This document shows, piece by piece, positions 1 to 8,400 of a stretch of 64,000 nt of DNA. Each line of letters begins with the position of its first letter. The stretch's first letter is position 1. The position numbers were made by a program, and so were the translations under genes. Below the pieces are notes generated by a model. That model worked only from the letters and a program-made list of their open reading frames with translations, did not search any database and was not told the origin of the DNA. The DNA is from Bacteroidales bacterium UBA3297 (GTDB taxonomy: Bacteria > Bacteroidota > Bacteroidia > Bacteroidales > Paludibacteraceae). The stretch covers positions 1 through 64,000 of the forward strand of contig DETD01000023.1 in assembly GCA_002362105.1 (NCBI GenBank), in the 5' to 3' direction.

Positions 1-164
1 CCTTTCGGAAGGCTATCCCCGTTTTGCGGAAAGGTTGCATACGCGTTACTCACCCATTCGCCGGTCGCCGACACCGTATTGCTACGGCTCGATGCCCCTC
101 GACTTGCATGTGTTAGGCCTGTCGCTAGCGTTCATCCTGAGCCAGGATCAAACTCTTCATTGTG
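1..164 (-). rRNA. rrs: 16S ribosomal RNA, 5' end (partial)
   Basis: Read on the minus strand, this holds the universal 5' segment of 16S rRNA: AGAGTTTGATCCTGGCTCAG at about 156-137, followed by the GATGAACGCTAGCGACAGG block typical of Bacteroidota and the variable V1 region. The gene runs off the left edge, so only about 160 nt are present. The exact 5' end of the mature RNA cannot be fixed from sequence alone; it is placed a few bases upstream of ATGAAGAGTTTG. The V1 sequence fits Bacteroidales but is too short for a genus call. Confidence 0.97.
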
Positions 165-339
165 AAAAATGTTTATTTTTTTATCCTTTTCAGGGAGCTT
201 GGATGTCAAGCCTTGCGGCCTGACTGTTACCTTGCTTATGCTACTTTAGTCTATCGGAATTTCCTCAAAGATCTCTCTTCTCGTGAGCCCCCTGGAACGC
301 TTCCCAAGGGCGTCAGGTTTTACAACCCGAAAGCGGATG

Positions 340-369
340 CAAAATTAGGCGTTTTATCCGAATTGGCAA
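340..369 (-). promoter_or_regulatory. rRNA operon promoter
   Basis: On the minus strand there is TTG at 369-367 and TAATTTTG at 347-340 with exactly 19 nt between them. This is the Bacteroidota housekeeping consensus (TTG, N19, TAnnTTTG). Transcription would start near 333 and give an rRNA leader of about 170 nt before the 16S 5' end. The interval 165-333 is the leader. Confidence 0.75.
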
Positions 370-394
370 ATTATTCAGGTAGAAAAATTCAATA

Positions 395-736
395 AATTTT
401 ATTAATCACTGATTATCAGCGCTATTTTTCTCACATATTCCGACTTAATTTTCCAAAAGCTCTTCCTATACTAAAATTCTCACATCCGAAGACGAAGTGC
501 AGGTTATAGAACCCGTCGCACCTTAAATTTACTGTTTTATGGTATTTCCTACTTAAGGAAACCTCTTTCAGGGCCGTAAATGCACCAACAGGGGGGGGGA
601 TTTCATCTCTGCAACAATCGAAGGCGTTTAAAATAAAGGGACGTTTTTGCGTAGTGTCTAAAATCACTCCGGCATCACCGTCCCATGAAGAAGAATTTAT
701 ATGCGTCGTGGTAAAACCATACGATGCAGAGACTAA
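395..736. other. gene-poor region upstream of the rRNA promoter
   Basis: I see no convincing gene here. A minus-strand open frame of 78 codons (431-667) contains a run of nine G/C at 591-599 and no recognisable domain. The 5-kb neighbourhood contains two decayed genes just to the right, so this may be further degraded sequence. Confidence 0.4.
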
Positions 737-939
737 TTATTGGGCTGGTATCCACTTGCAGCGTACCTGCGACACGATGGCACCCTATTTCTTCAGTTCG
801 GCAAATGCCTTGTCCACTTCCTTGCGGTCGATACCTGTAAATTCAGCAATCTTGCCAGCGTTGACGGGAGCACCGAACTCGCGCATGGCTTGTATATGTA
901 CACTCTGAATGAATTCCTACCAATATTTGTTGGTGACAT
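737..939 (-). pseudogene. small HTH regulator remnant (frameshift plus stop)
   Basis: The minus strand encodes pieces of a small winged-helix-like protein widespread in Bacteroidales. The core reads REFGAPVNAGKIAEFTGIDR, then KEVDKAFAELKK. An in-frame TAG at 787-785 follows, and after it the same frame continues with GAIVSQVRCKWIPAQ and a TAA at 739-737, which matches the usual family C-terminus (GAIVSPVRCKWEPA-like). A plausible start (MSPTNIG) at 939 is in another frame, so a frameshift lies near 917. Both lesions could be sequencing errors, but with the damaged AraC gene overlapping on the other strand, decay is likelier. The family assignment rests on memory of the conserved motifs. Confidence 0.6.
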
Positions 940-1773
940 TTTAACCGGAGAAGGCTGGGATAATGGAATTTACTGTTTAGAAACAAACGCAGTAAAAATC
1001 TTTCGTACTAACTTGACGCAGGGATATGTTTCCTGCTTCGCCTTTATGCTGGTTGAAAAAGGGTGGATAACAATCCATTACAACGGGAAAGAACTAACGT
1101 TTCACCCCAACGACCTATACATATATTCGCCATGCCTCCCTGTGACAGTTATCGCCACTTCCGACGATTTTCACGGCTACTGCCTTATGGTCGACGAGCA
1201 CGTCTCCATTGAGACTCCATCTGTTCACGACCTCGCACACATAGCCTACCTGCCCATCGTGCAGTTGCACGAGCCAAAACAGACACTGTCTTCAAATGCC
1301 GCACAGCACATGCTTATGAAAATGCGTGAGATTGTAGAATATCTTCATTCCAACCATATATATAAAGGTGAAGTATTGCGCATGCTCTATTCCATATTCC
1401 TACTTGACCTGCAGAATGCCCAGAATTGTGTCAACGTACTCCGCAAGACACCTCAGCGTGTAGAGGAAATATTCATCGGCTTCATCCGACTGTTACCCCG
1501 TCACTTTGCCCAGCACCACGACACCCCCTTCTACGCCGACCGCCTCCACATCAGTCCCGTCTACCTCTCCCGCATCGTCCGTCTAGTCAGTGGCCGCACT
1601 GTCGTCGACCAAATCAATCAGATGCTACTGGCAGAAGCCACCTTCCTGTTGCAAACCACCCAACTGAGCATCGCCCAAATAGCCGACACCTCAATTTCGC
1701 CAACACCCCGTCCTTCAGCAAGTTTTTCTCGCGCCTGAAAGGAATGAGCCCGAAGGACTATCGGAAAAGATGA
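896..1773 (+). pseudogene. AraC-family regulator, frameshifted in its HTH domain
   Basis: From ATG 896 the protein has an N-terminal cupin-like sensing half and a C-terminal AraC-type double HTH (YLSRIVRLVSGR, then LLQTTQLSIAQIADT). The frame then breaks near 1690. Restoring one missing C in the ACC-TC context continues in another frame as LNFANTPSFSKFFSRLKG MSPKDYRKR and stops at 1773, which is the normal end of the second HTH. Repaired length is about 292 residues, typical for the family. The first codons overlap the antisense HTH remnant at 737-939, so the true N-terminus may also be lost. As it stands the protein would lack its last recognition helix. Confidence 0.75.
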
Positions 1774-2255
1774 AGGGCAAACTATGCCATTCCGAACAGA
1801 TACGCACCCTACTAAACAAGTATCTAGTATTCTATGATAACACAATAGTCTAAACCATCAAACGCAAACGAACGCTGTGGAGTGAAAACCGAAACAACTG
1901 ATGAAATAGGTCAAACGGGAAATGTATAACAGGAATAAAAGGTAAAAAAGAGAAATACTTCTAAAAAAGTACAAGAAAAAACACGCTTTCAGACTCGCAC
2001 ATAAAATACAATAAATATACACTTTCAGTTTTTCAAACACGCCACACAAAGTAACAAAATGAAATATCAAATTGCGCTTTTTTATACAAAAACAATAAAA
2101 AATTTTAAACTAAACGACACCTTTAAGGCATATAGTCATCAAAATATCAAAATTTCGATTTATTTGATATTTATACAATATTCAATTATGCATTTTTACA
2201 CAGCCGGATTTATGAATAAAATATCAAAAAACTTACAAAAAATTGCATAAATCTA
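1774..2255. other. AT-rich intergenic region with repeated ATATCAAA sites
   Basis: No supported gene. The octamer ATATCAAA occurs at 2064-2071, 2144-2151 and 2221-2228, and inverted (TTTGATAT) at 2163-2170. The two middle sites form a 9-bp inverted repeat, AATATCAAA and TTTGATATT with an 11-nt spacer (2143-2171). They lie upstream of the promoter at 2256-2285 and look like regulator-binding sites, although AT-rich sequence raises the chance rate. Confidence 0.35.
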
Positions 2256-2285
2256 TTGCAGAATAAAAATATATACTTAACTTTG
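2256..2285 (+). promoter_or_regulatory. Bacteroidota promoter for a short transcript
   Basis: TTG at 2256-2258 and TAACTTTG at 2278-2285 are separated by 19 nt, a perfect match to the housekeeping consensus. Transcription would begin near 2292 and reach the terminator at 2472-2504, giving an RNA of about 210 nt that contains only the 22-codon frame at 2363-2431. Confidence 0.65.
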
Positions 2286-2362
2286 CAGTGTCAAGGAACA
2301 AGAAAGGGACACAGAACCATTCAAACCAAGACACAGTGTTTAACAATTAAAATTTTACGCTT

Positions 2363-2431
2363 ATGGTACTTTTTGGAATTCTCTGCTCATTATTCGTTCT
2401 CAACATCGCTTACAACTTCAAAATCAAATAA
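2363..2431 (+). CDS. putative 22-aa hydrophobic membrane peptide
   Basis: ATG to TAA encodes MVLFGILCSLFVLNIAYNFK plus two residues (IK): one continuous hydrophobic stretch of about 15 residues followed by a short polar, positively charged tail. This is the layout of a single-pass membrane peptide. The frame sits alone between a good promoter (2256-2285) and an intrinsic terminator (2472-2504), with a leader of about 70 nt. I recognise no family. The transcript could instead act as a non-coding RNA. Coding is supported by context and composition only. Confidence 0.4.
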   Translation: MVLFGILCSLFVLNIAYNFKIK

Positions 2432-2471
2432 GAACCTTAAAAAAGAACGATTTATGTCACGCAGTTAGTAA

Positions 2472-2504
2472 ACGGGCACTTAATAGAGAGTTGTCCGTTT
2501 TTTT
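2472..2504 (+). terminator. intrinsic terminator
   Basis: ACGGGCA (2472-2478) pairs with TGTCCGT (2492-2498) and is followed by seven T residues. It closes the short transcript that starts near 2292. Confidence 0.7.
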
Positions 2505-2569
2505 ATTGTCCATAGACGTTCACAAACACACCCCCGAAGAAGTTTTTCAAAACCTATTATAAAAAAAAC

Positions 2570-2598
2570 AGGTCCGCCCCTTTCCCAGGAGCGGACCT
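2570..2598 (-). terminator. intrinsic terminator, leftward
   Basis: AGGTCCGC and GCGGACCT form a strong stem with an extra CCT/AGG pairing. On the minus strand it is followed by TGTTTTTTTT, so it ends leftward transcription from the flippase operon. The 217 nt between it and the flippase stop hold nothing I can identify. Confidence 0.75.
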
Positions 2599-2815
2599 TT
2601 AAATATTTGTAGTTACAACTCAACTATACAACTATAAAGACAATCATCATTAATTTAGGTAGCAATAAAGTAGTTAAGTGAGTTCAAGAAAAGCGATAAA
2701 CGACTCTTGTTTTATTTTTTTTCGTAAGTAAAATTACAATCTTTATACTAAAAGCACAAGATTTACGTTTATGCTACACAACATGTTTATCATATTAATT
2801 GTTTCATGCCCGGAA

Positions 2816-4060
2816 TCATTTTTTCCTTCTATTCGTCTCTATAATTAACGAAGCAGTCATAATTTCAACAAGTTGGCACAGCATCCAGGAAAAAGCAGCG
2901 CCCTCTACCCCAAATTTCGGAATTAGCAGCCAACAAAAAAACATATTCGAAAGAAAGACCAAAACGCCCACTAAAGGCGCATATCGCTGCAGCTGCATGC
3001 CAAACAATCCCTGAACGGTCAGCGTAGAAGCCACCGTATAGAGCAAAGGGAGAGGAGTCATAACACAGAGAAGCGACACCGAACGCGCAAACTTTTCGCC
3101 CAACATCAGACCTACTGCCATCGGCGACAGAAAATAGACGAGTATACTGGCTAAACCAGATATAAAGGTTATAAGCACGAGGCACCGGCGCATAAAAAGA
3201 AAGCCTTCTTGCCTGTCGTCAGCAAACTTCTTGCTCATCCGCGGAAACAGCGCTATAAGGAACGGTTGACTAACCACCATTAATATTGCTGTCATTATTT
3301 TCTGCGCGCCTGAGTAAATGCCGACGTCATAATCGGACATCAGACTTCCTACAAACGAAACACCCACAAACACATTACAGTTTACCAAAAAGGTATTCAA
3401 AAATATCGGGAAACCTTTCCTTACAGAAGGACTCGATAATAACGACTTTGGCACGCTGTAACCGATATTGTATTTGCGGATAACATAAAAAAAAGCGACA
3501 AATCCTACAACCACATTTGATAACGATAATGCCAACAAATAAAGCAGAACATGGTCGGGCGACTTCACAAAGGCAAACACGACAACTGCCCCCAACACAC
3601 GCACGAAAAATGTGAACAGACTCATCTTCGCTATTTGTTCAACGCCCTGCAAGAACCACGAAGGGAAGACCACACACCCCACATTCAACAACGCCGCAGC
3701 AAAAACCAATGTTGCATTATGCTGTTGGTCTGACAACAAGAACAAGGCGATAAACGAAATCACCAGCAGCATCAGTTTGAATGCCACCACTTCCCAAAAT
3801 GTCTGTTGCAACTTTTCGGGGTTATTCCTGTTTATGGAAACCTCCTGTGTAGCCGAAAAATCGAATCCAAAATTCACCAGCAATGTCGCATAGCTGGCCA
3901 TATTCTGAGCGAAGCTAGCCGTTCCGAAAAGTTCAGGTCCAAGCACACGGGTCACATACGGGATCACCAGCAAAGGCACCGCATAGTTCGCCAACTGAAC
4001 AAATCCTTGCGAGAATATGTTCTGAAGCAGTTTGTTTTTCAGCAGTGTACTCGGTTTCAT
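2816..4060 (-). CDS. polysaccharide flippase (Wzx/RfbX-like, MOP superfamily)
   Basis: The 414-residue protein is almost wholly hydrophobic with about twelve predicted membrane segments. The N-terminal signature (FVQLANYAVPLLVIPYVTRV, then LGPELFGTASFAQNMA) is characteristic of Wzx-type O-antigen or repeat-unit flippases, which move undecaprenyl-linked glycans across the inner membrane. The length is normal. It begins 4 bp after the U32 peptidase stop, so the two are probably cotranscribed. No glycosyltransferase or other glycan locus is nearby, so its glycan substrate is unknown; a teichuronic or lipid-carrier role cannot be excluded. Confidence 0.85.
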   Translation of the reverse strand: MKPSTLLKNKLLQNIFSQGFVQLANYAVPLLVIPYVTRVLGPELFGTASFAQNMASYATLLVNFGFDFSATQEVSINRNNPEKLQQTFWEVVAFKLMLLVISFIALFLLSDQQHNATLVFAAALLNVGCVVFPSWFLQGVEQIAKMSLFTFFVRVLGAVVVFAFVKSPDHVLLYLLALSLSNVVVGFVAFFYVIRKYNIGYSVPKSLLSSPSVRKGFPIFLNTFLVNCNVFVGVSFVGSLMSDYDVGIYSGAQKIMTAILMVVSQPFLIALFPRMSKKFADDRQEGFLFMRRCLVLITFISGLASILVYFLSPMAVGLMLGEKFARSVSLLCVMTPLPLLYTVASTLTVQGLFGMQLQRYAPLVGVLVFLSNMFFCWLLIPKFGVEGAAFSWMLCQLVEIMTASLIIETNRRKK

Positions 4061-4064
4061 CGCA

Positions 4065-5903
4065 TCATTTTTGCATTCTACCCATCACTTTCATCTGACA
4101 GTTCTTGCAATCGAACTCCAAACGTAGACGGTTGTTGTTAGGGTCTACCAGAAACAACTGGCCGGGCAATGTCCTTGCCCCCTCTGTTTTTGTACATGCG
4201 CCCATGCTGTAGCGAATGCAGTGCTTGCACAGCATCAGTTCCACTTCGTCGGAGACCTTACCCGTTTCAAAAGCAGGTTCTACGGACTTCACCCCATGCT
4301 GCAAATAAAAGTCGACCGCCTTTTTGTTATAGGCATTTGCCCTGAAATCGAGTTCAGATGCCACATAATTGGTAGTCGTATGGGGAAAGATGGCATCGTC
4401 GTGTCTACGCACATGTTCCCGCTCTTCAAGCAGAAGTCCGACAAGTTGGCGCCGCCACCCCGCTATAATAGACGATGGTACGAAGCAGGGTTCTTCCATT
4501 TTCACCCCAACTTCATCTACCACAAACACTGTATTTCCGGTTTTGGCCAGTTGCTGTTTGAGGGTGTCAACAGCCATCGCCTCGTTTTTCGCTTTTTGAT
4601 ATTCACATTCTACCGGCAAAAAAACCGACACGCCATCTTCATCGACAGCCGTCAGCGAAAAGCCCCCGTCGCACTGGTCCACAGTTATACGAACCGATAT
4701 TTTCCGATCGGCACTCGGTTTTGACAAAAGTTTCTCAAATGCCGCATCTAAATTTCTACGGAGCGTTACACCAACGTTCAACTTGGGCATCGTCAGCGGA
4801 AAAACGCGTCGTCCTTCCACTCTATTCACCTTTATTCCCTCAAGTTGTCCGGCCACATTTACAAAACACAGGCCATCTCCATTATTCATGCTTTTCGGTG
4901 TATCAACATCAATATAGTTTTTTCCAACAGCACGTACCTTTCCTAATGGTTCGCCCTGCGATTTCGGGCTGTCGAAGGAAGTTATATTTTTATTACGTTG
5001 GTGAAAGAAATAATCGGTAAAACCTCTGTTAAAACTTTTCTCCAAATCTGGAACGAAAGTATAAGACGACCGGCCTGAACTCGTGCGTTGGTAAGGTTTG
5101 TCCGAACCGAGAATTGCATCGAGGGTCTGACGGTAATAGGCGGTCACATTCTTCACATACTCCACATCTTTCAAACGCCCCTCTATTTTAAGGGAAGACA
5201 CTCCTGCAGCGAGGAGTTCCGAAAGAGAAGCGGACAGATTCATATCGCGCAGCGAGAGCAAATGTTTTCCAGTTGAGTAGCAGTGTCCGTCGGCATCGGT
5301 CAGTTTATAGGGAAGCCGGCACAGCTGCGCACAAGTTCCTCGGTTAGCGCTACGCCCGGTTAACGCGCAACTCAAATAGCACTGTCCGCTATAACTGACA
5401 CACAGCGCCCCATGAACAAAAGCCTCAAGACGGACAGTTGTGGCCTTGGCTATTGCCCTGATTTGCTCTAACGACGATTCACGGGCTATAACAACCTGTT
5501 GGAAACCGACATCCTGCAAGAACTTGGTTTTTTCAGGTGTACGCGTGTCCATCTGCGTACTGGCATGCAGTGCAATTGGAGGAAGGTCCAACTGGGTAAT
5601 GCCAAAATCTTGCACTATCAGTCCATCGGCACCTGCCTCATACAACTGTTTCAACAGCTTTTCTGCTTCTAACAGTTCCGAATCGGTCAATATAGTATTC
5701 AGCGTGACATACACTTTTGCATAATAGGTATGCGCCACGCTGCACAAGTCTGCAATATCGGCCAATGAGTTGCCTGCAGCAGCGCGCGCGCCAAACTTAG
5801 GGCCGCCAATATACACAGCATCAGCGCCATGCCATATAGCTTCTTTCCCTACCTCCGCATTACGCGCCGGTGCCAACAGTTCTATTTTGTTACGAGCATC
5901 CAT
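4065..5903 (-). CDS. U32 family peptidase (RlhA/YegQ-like)
   Basis: The 612-residue protein starts with the U32 signature ELLAPARNAEVGKEAIWHGA followed by DAVYIGG and has the conserved Cys cluster around CVSYSGQCYLSCALTGRSAN and RGTCAQLCRLPY. The family includes collagenase-like proteins and RlhA, which is needed for 5-hydroxycytidine formation in 23S rRNA. The C-terminal part adds four cysteines (CKHC near the end and CKNC close to the C-terminus) that look metal- or cluster-binding. It is first gene of a two-gene leftward operon with the flippase. The long form with a C-terminal Cys domain is common in Bacteroidales. Confidence 0.88.
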   Translation of the reverse strand: MDARNKIELLAPARNAEVGKEAIWHGADAVYIGGPKFGARAAAGNSLADIADLCSVAHTYYAKVYVTLNTILTDSELLEAEKLLKQLYEAGADGLIVQDFGITQLDLPPIALHASTQMDTRTPEKTKFLQDVGFQQVVIARESSLEQIRAIAKATTVRLEAFVHGALCVSYSGQCYLSCALTGRSANRGTCAQLCRLPYKLTDADGHCYSTGKHLLSLRDMNLSASLSELLAAGVSSLKIEGRLKDVEYVKNVTAYYRQTLDAILGSDKPYQRTSSGRSSYTFVPDLEKSFNRGFTDYFFHQRNKNITSFDSPKSQGEPLGKVRAVGKNYIDVDTPKSMNNGDGLCFVNVAGQLEGIKVNRVEGRRVFPLTMPKLNVGVTLRRNLDAAFEKLLSKPSADRKISVRITVDQCDGGFSLTAVDEDGVSVFLPVECEYQKAKNEAMAVDTLKQQLAKTGNTVFVVDEVGVKMEEPCFVPSSIIAGWRRQLVGLLLEEREHVRRHDDAIFPHTTTNYVASELDFRANAYNKKAVDFYLQHGVKSVEPAFETGKVSDEVELMLCKHCIRYSMGACTKTEGARTLPGQLFLVDPNNNRLRLEFDCKNCQMKVMGRMQK

Positions 5904-5940
5904 AAATTAAGACAAAGATACAGGTTTAAACAGGTACCAC

Positions 5941-6028
5941 CAAAAAAACTAAAGGGACGTTTCACAACGTCCCTTTAGTCCATTTAACCTAAACCTTAAC
6001 TATGAAAAATCTATCTGTTTTGTTTGCA
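5941..6028 (-). ncRNA. candidate small RNA, copy A of a duplicated pair
   Basis: Part of a 108-bp direct repeat (5943-6050) nearly identical to 7105-7212. On the minus strand it has TTG (6062-6060), 20 nt, CAACTTTG (6039-6032), close to the Bacteroidota promoter. It ends in an 11-bp hairpin (AAAGGGACGTT / AACGTCCCTTT, loop GTGA on the RNA) followed by AGTTTTTTT. The TTTGG of the -33 element is kept in both copies although the DNA between it and the -7 box has diverged. The predicted RNA is about 85 nt. The hairpin may also terminate the LRR gene upstream. Confidence 0.55.
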
Positions 6029-6151
6029 CTACAAAGTTGCATAACATTTTTCATTCCACCAAACATTCTGCACAAAAAATTGACTAAAATCAAGAAATTT
6101 AGAAAAACAAGACACTTTGTTGCTTATAACAACCATTTTATTCCTTGTTTT

Positions 6152-7048
6152 TCAGTAGGGTCTGATAACAAATCGAGACCAAAAGACATCTTGTTCATAG
6201 GCAGATACAACCCTCTTCGGTACAAAGAGAGATATGTTGGCTGGTCCGCCAGCTGTGGCTGTCACTACAGGCGGGACCTCGGAACTGCAACTCAAGCAAG
6301 TCAATTTACAGGTGCTTGGAAAAGACCAAGACACGAGCGATACGGTATGAGGTATAATCAAAGCTGTATTTCTAGCTTCCGGACAACATATCAATGTTGT
6401 TTGTTCCTTATTATATAGTACGCCGTCAACGCTCTGCATATTCTGGTTGCCTTCTTCTACTGTAATCGTCTCCAAACTAGCACAACCTTCAAATACTGAA
6501 GGATCGAGTTCGTTGACCAAAGAAGGGAAACTCAACGCCTTAATATTCATACAACGGCTAAAGGCTCCTTTCCCGACAAACGCCAGGGTCTTCGGGAAAT
6601 GTACGGCAGGGAGGGCTGTGCACCCGGCAAACGCATTGTCGCCAACATAGGCTACACCCTCGGCCAAATAGACATTGTTTAAATGGTCGCAGTCTTCAAA
6701 AGCAGACTTCCCGATATAGGTTACGCCTCCTTCCACAGTAAGCGACAAGATATTCTTGCACCCCCTGAAGGCATTATTCGACACAGTTGTCACATTATAG
6801 GTTTCACCCTTGAAGGAGACCGAACTTGGAATAGAGACATCGAACAAGGCAAAATTTCTTTTTATTTCCTGTTCTACTTTCAAAGTTGTGCCACTCACCT
6901 CCGCCTCTTTTGCTGTTTTATCGAGTATGGTAAAACAGAGGTTTCCCTCCACAAAATCGTGGTACAAGGCCTCTTCTTCAAAATTTTCAGCATTTACAGA
7001 CAGAAACTGCGAAAGGAGGAGGATAAGGTATAGTAGTCGTTTACACAT
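6152..7048 (-). CDS. BspA-like leucine-rich repeat secreted protein
   Basis: The 298-residue protein has a signal peptide (MCKRLLYLILLLSQFLSVNA) and then BspA/LRR_5 repeats of about 23 residues with the pattern A-F-x-x-C-x-x-L (for example NAFRGCKNILSLTVEGGVTY and SAFEDCDHLNNVYLAEGVAY). Such proteins fold as a right-handed solenoid and often mediate binding at the cell surface. No type IX sorting domain is visible at the C-terminus. The gene is bracketed by the two copies of the small-RNA repeat, which suggests duplication or insertion at this locus. Confidence 0.88.
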   Translation of the reverse strand: MCKRLLYLILLLSQFLSVNAENFEEEALYHDFVEGNLCFTILDKTAKEAEVSGTTLKVEQEIKRNFALFDVSIPSSVSFKGETYNVTTVSNNAFRGCKNILSLTVEGGVTYIGKSAFEDCDHLNNVYLAEGVAYVGDNAFAGCTALPAVHFPKTLAFVGKGAFSRCMNIKALSFPSLVNELDPSVFEGCASLETITVEEGNQNMQSVDGVLYNKEQTTLICCPEARNTALIIPHTVSLVSWSFPSTCKLTCLSCSSEVPPVVTATAGGPANISLFVPKRVVSAYEQDVFWSRFVIRPY

Positions 7049-7103
7049 GTAGATAATATTTTGACAAAGTTAGCACAAAATTATAGAAGTTGACTAACCA
7101 TCA

Positions 7104-7190
7104 GAAAAAACTAAAGGGACGTTTCACAACGTCCCTTTAATCCATTTAACCTAAACCTTAACTATGAAAAATCTATCTGTTTTGTTTGCA
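7104..7190 (-). ncRNA. candidate small RNA, copy B of a duplicated pair
   Basis: Second copy of the 108-bp repeat (7105-7212). On the minus strand TTG at 7224-7222 and CAATTTTG at 7201-7194 are 20 nt apart. The body matches copy A apart from one or two bases, and the same 11-bp terminator hairpin is followed by AGTTTTTTC. It lies directly upstream of the LRR gene start (7048), so read-through could make it a leader of that gene. Confidence 0.55.
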
Positions 7191-7415
7191 CTACAAAATT
7201 GCATAACATTTTATAATTCTCCAAAAATATCGAGAAATATTTCTTGATTTAAATCAACAAAACGAATAATATACGCTTTTTATTCCCAAATAAGACATTT
7301 TATACCCTCTAACAAGAGACCTAATTCATGTTTCAGGGCAAGAACCACAAACAGAAGAAAAAAATTTAGAGCAGAAAATTCTATTTTTGTAATACAGAAT
7401 AAAAGCATCAAATCA

Positions 7416-7622
7416 ATGAAAAAAGCGCTACTTTTCGCAACTACTCTTACTTTTGTCTGTTTTAATACTGCTCTATATGCGGCCGACCAATACACCGACG
7501 GCACAACCAGCGCATCGCAGACAACAGAATCTACCCATCAAGAAAAAAAGGTGAAACCTAAAAAGCAGAAGAAAGAGTCCAGTCCCGCGCATAAAGACAG
7601 CACACAGAAAAGCGGAAAATAA
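7416..7622 (+). CDS. small lysine-rich exported protein
   Basis: The 68-residue product has a clear signal peptide (MKKALLFATTLTFVCFNTAL, cleavage probably after YAA) and a short, Thr/Ser- then Lys-rich tail (KKVKPKKQKKESSPAHK). A TATTTTTG box at 7382-7389 would give a short leader. The mature part is about 44 residues, very basic and probably unstructured. I recognise no family. It precedes ispD in the same direction but a separate promoter-like box (TATATTTG, 7689-7696) lies between them. Confidence 0.65.
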   Translation: MKKALLFATTLTFVCFNTALYAADQYTDGTTSASQTTESTHQEKKVKPKKQKKESSPAHKDSTQKSGK

Positions 7623-7716
7623 AGAGACATTGCCGCCAAACACAAGAGGCTGAGTGCCTCCATAAAGCGGTTGAAACATACAAATCGTTATATTTGCATT
7701 ACAGGTCAAAATCTTT

Positions 7717-8388
7717 ATGGAAAAATACATTATAATAGTAGCGGGAGGAAAGGGTCTGCGCATGGGTGGTGATATACCCAAACAGTTTCTACCTATTGGC
7801 GGAATGCCCGTTCTTATGCGCACTATCGACTCGTTCGTCGCATACGATTGCAATATCCACATCATTGTGGTGCTACCAACAGACCAACAAAACTACTGGG
7901 CCGAACTCTGCAAAAAATACAGTTTTAAAGTTCCGCACCAGATAGCAAACGGAGGTGAGACCCGGTTCCATTCGGTAAAGAACGGCCTGGCGCTCGTCCC
8001 TAACAGCACGAACTGTGTGGTTGGCGTTCACGACGGCGTGCGCCCATTCGTCAGTCGCGCTACAATAGGTGACGCATACGACACTGCCAGCCAGAAAGGT
8101 ACTGCCATTCCGGTAACAGACTGTATCGATTCACTCCGGCAAATAACCGAAGACGGGAACAAGGCAGAAGACCGTAGCCGCTACAAACTGGTGCAGACGC
8201 CACAGGTTTTCAAAGCCGACCTTTTGCACAACGCCTACAAACAAGACTTCACCCCAATGTTCACCGACGACGCCAGTGTGGTTGAATATGCGGGGCACAC
8301 CGTAGAATTAACACAAGGCAACAGAGAAAACATAAAAATCACAACACCGTTCGACCTGATGGTTGCCGAGGCGCTTCTTAAACAATAA
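7717..8388 (+). CDS. ispD: 2-C-methyl-D-erythritol 4-phosphate cytidylyltransferase
   Basis: IspD joins CTP and MEP to give CDP-ME in the non-mevalonate isoprenoid pathway. The 223-residue protein has the nucleotide-binding start IIVAGGKGLRMGGDIPKQFL, the VHDGVRPFVS motif and TDDASVVEYAG near the C-terminus, all in the expected order and at normal length. A TATATTTG box at 7689-7696 precedes the start. recG follows after 12 nt, so the two probably form an operon. Confidence 0.95.
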   Translation: MEKYIIIVAGGKGLRMGGDIPKQFLPIGGMPVLMRTIDSFVAYDCNIHIIVVLPTDQQNYWAELCKKYSFKVPHQIANGGETRFHSVKNGLALVPNSTNCVVGVHDGVRPFVSRATIGDAYDTASQKGTAIPVTDCIDSLRQITEDGNKAEDRSRYKLVQTPQVFKADLLHNAYKQDFTPMFTDDASVVEYAGHTVELTQGNRENIKITTPFDLMVAEALLKQ

Positions 8389-8400
8389 CTGCCTACACGA

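Noticed and set aside
431..667. 78-codon minus-strand frame containing a nine-base C/G run, possible phase-variable gene.
   Set aside because: No domain, signal or promoter, and the homopolymer stands in otherwise non-coding-looking sequence.
1858..2070. Phe/Leu-rich minus-strand frame resembling a membrane protein.
   Set aside because: The composition follows from AT-rich DNA; no start signals and no conserved features.
6002..6418. Plus-strand frame starting MKNLSVLFALQ in repeat copy A (and the same start in copy B at 7164).
   Set aside because: The shared start ends a few codons later, at the repeat edge (6050/7212); copy B then soon stops, while copy A runs antisense through the LRR gene. 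The minus-strand promoter and terminator explain the repeat better.
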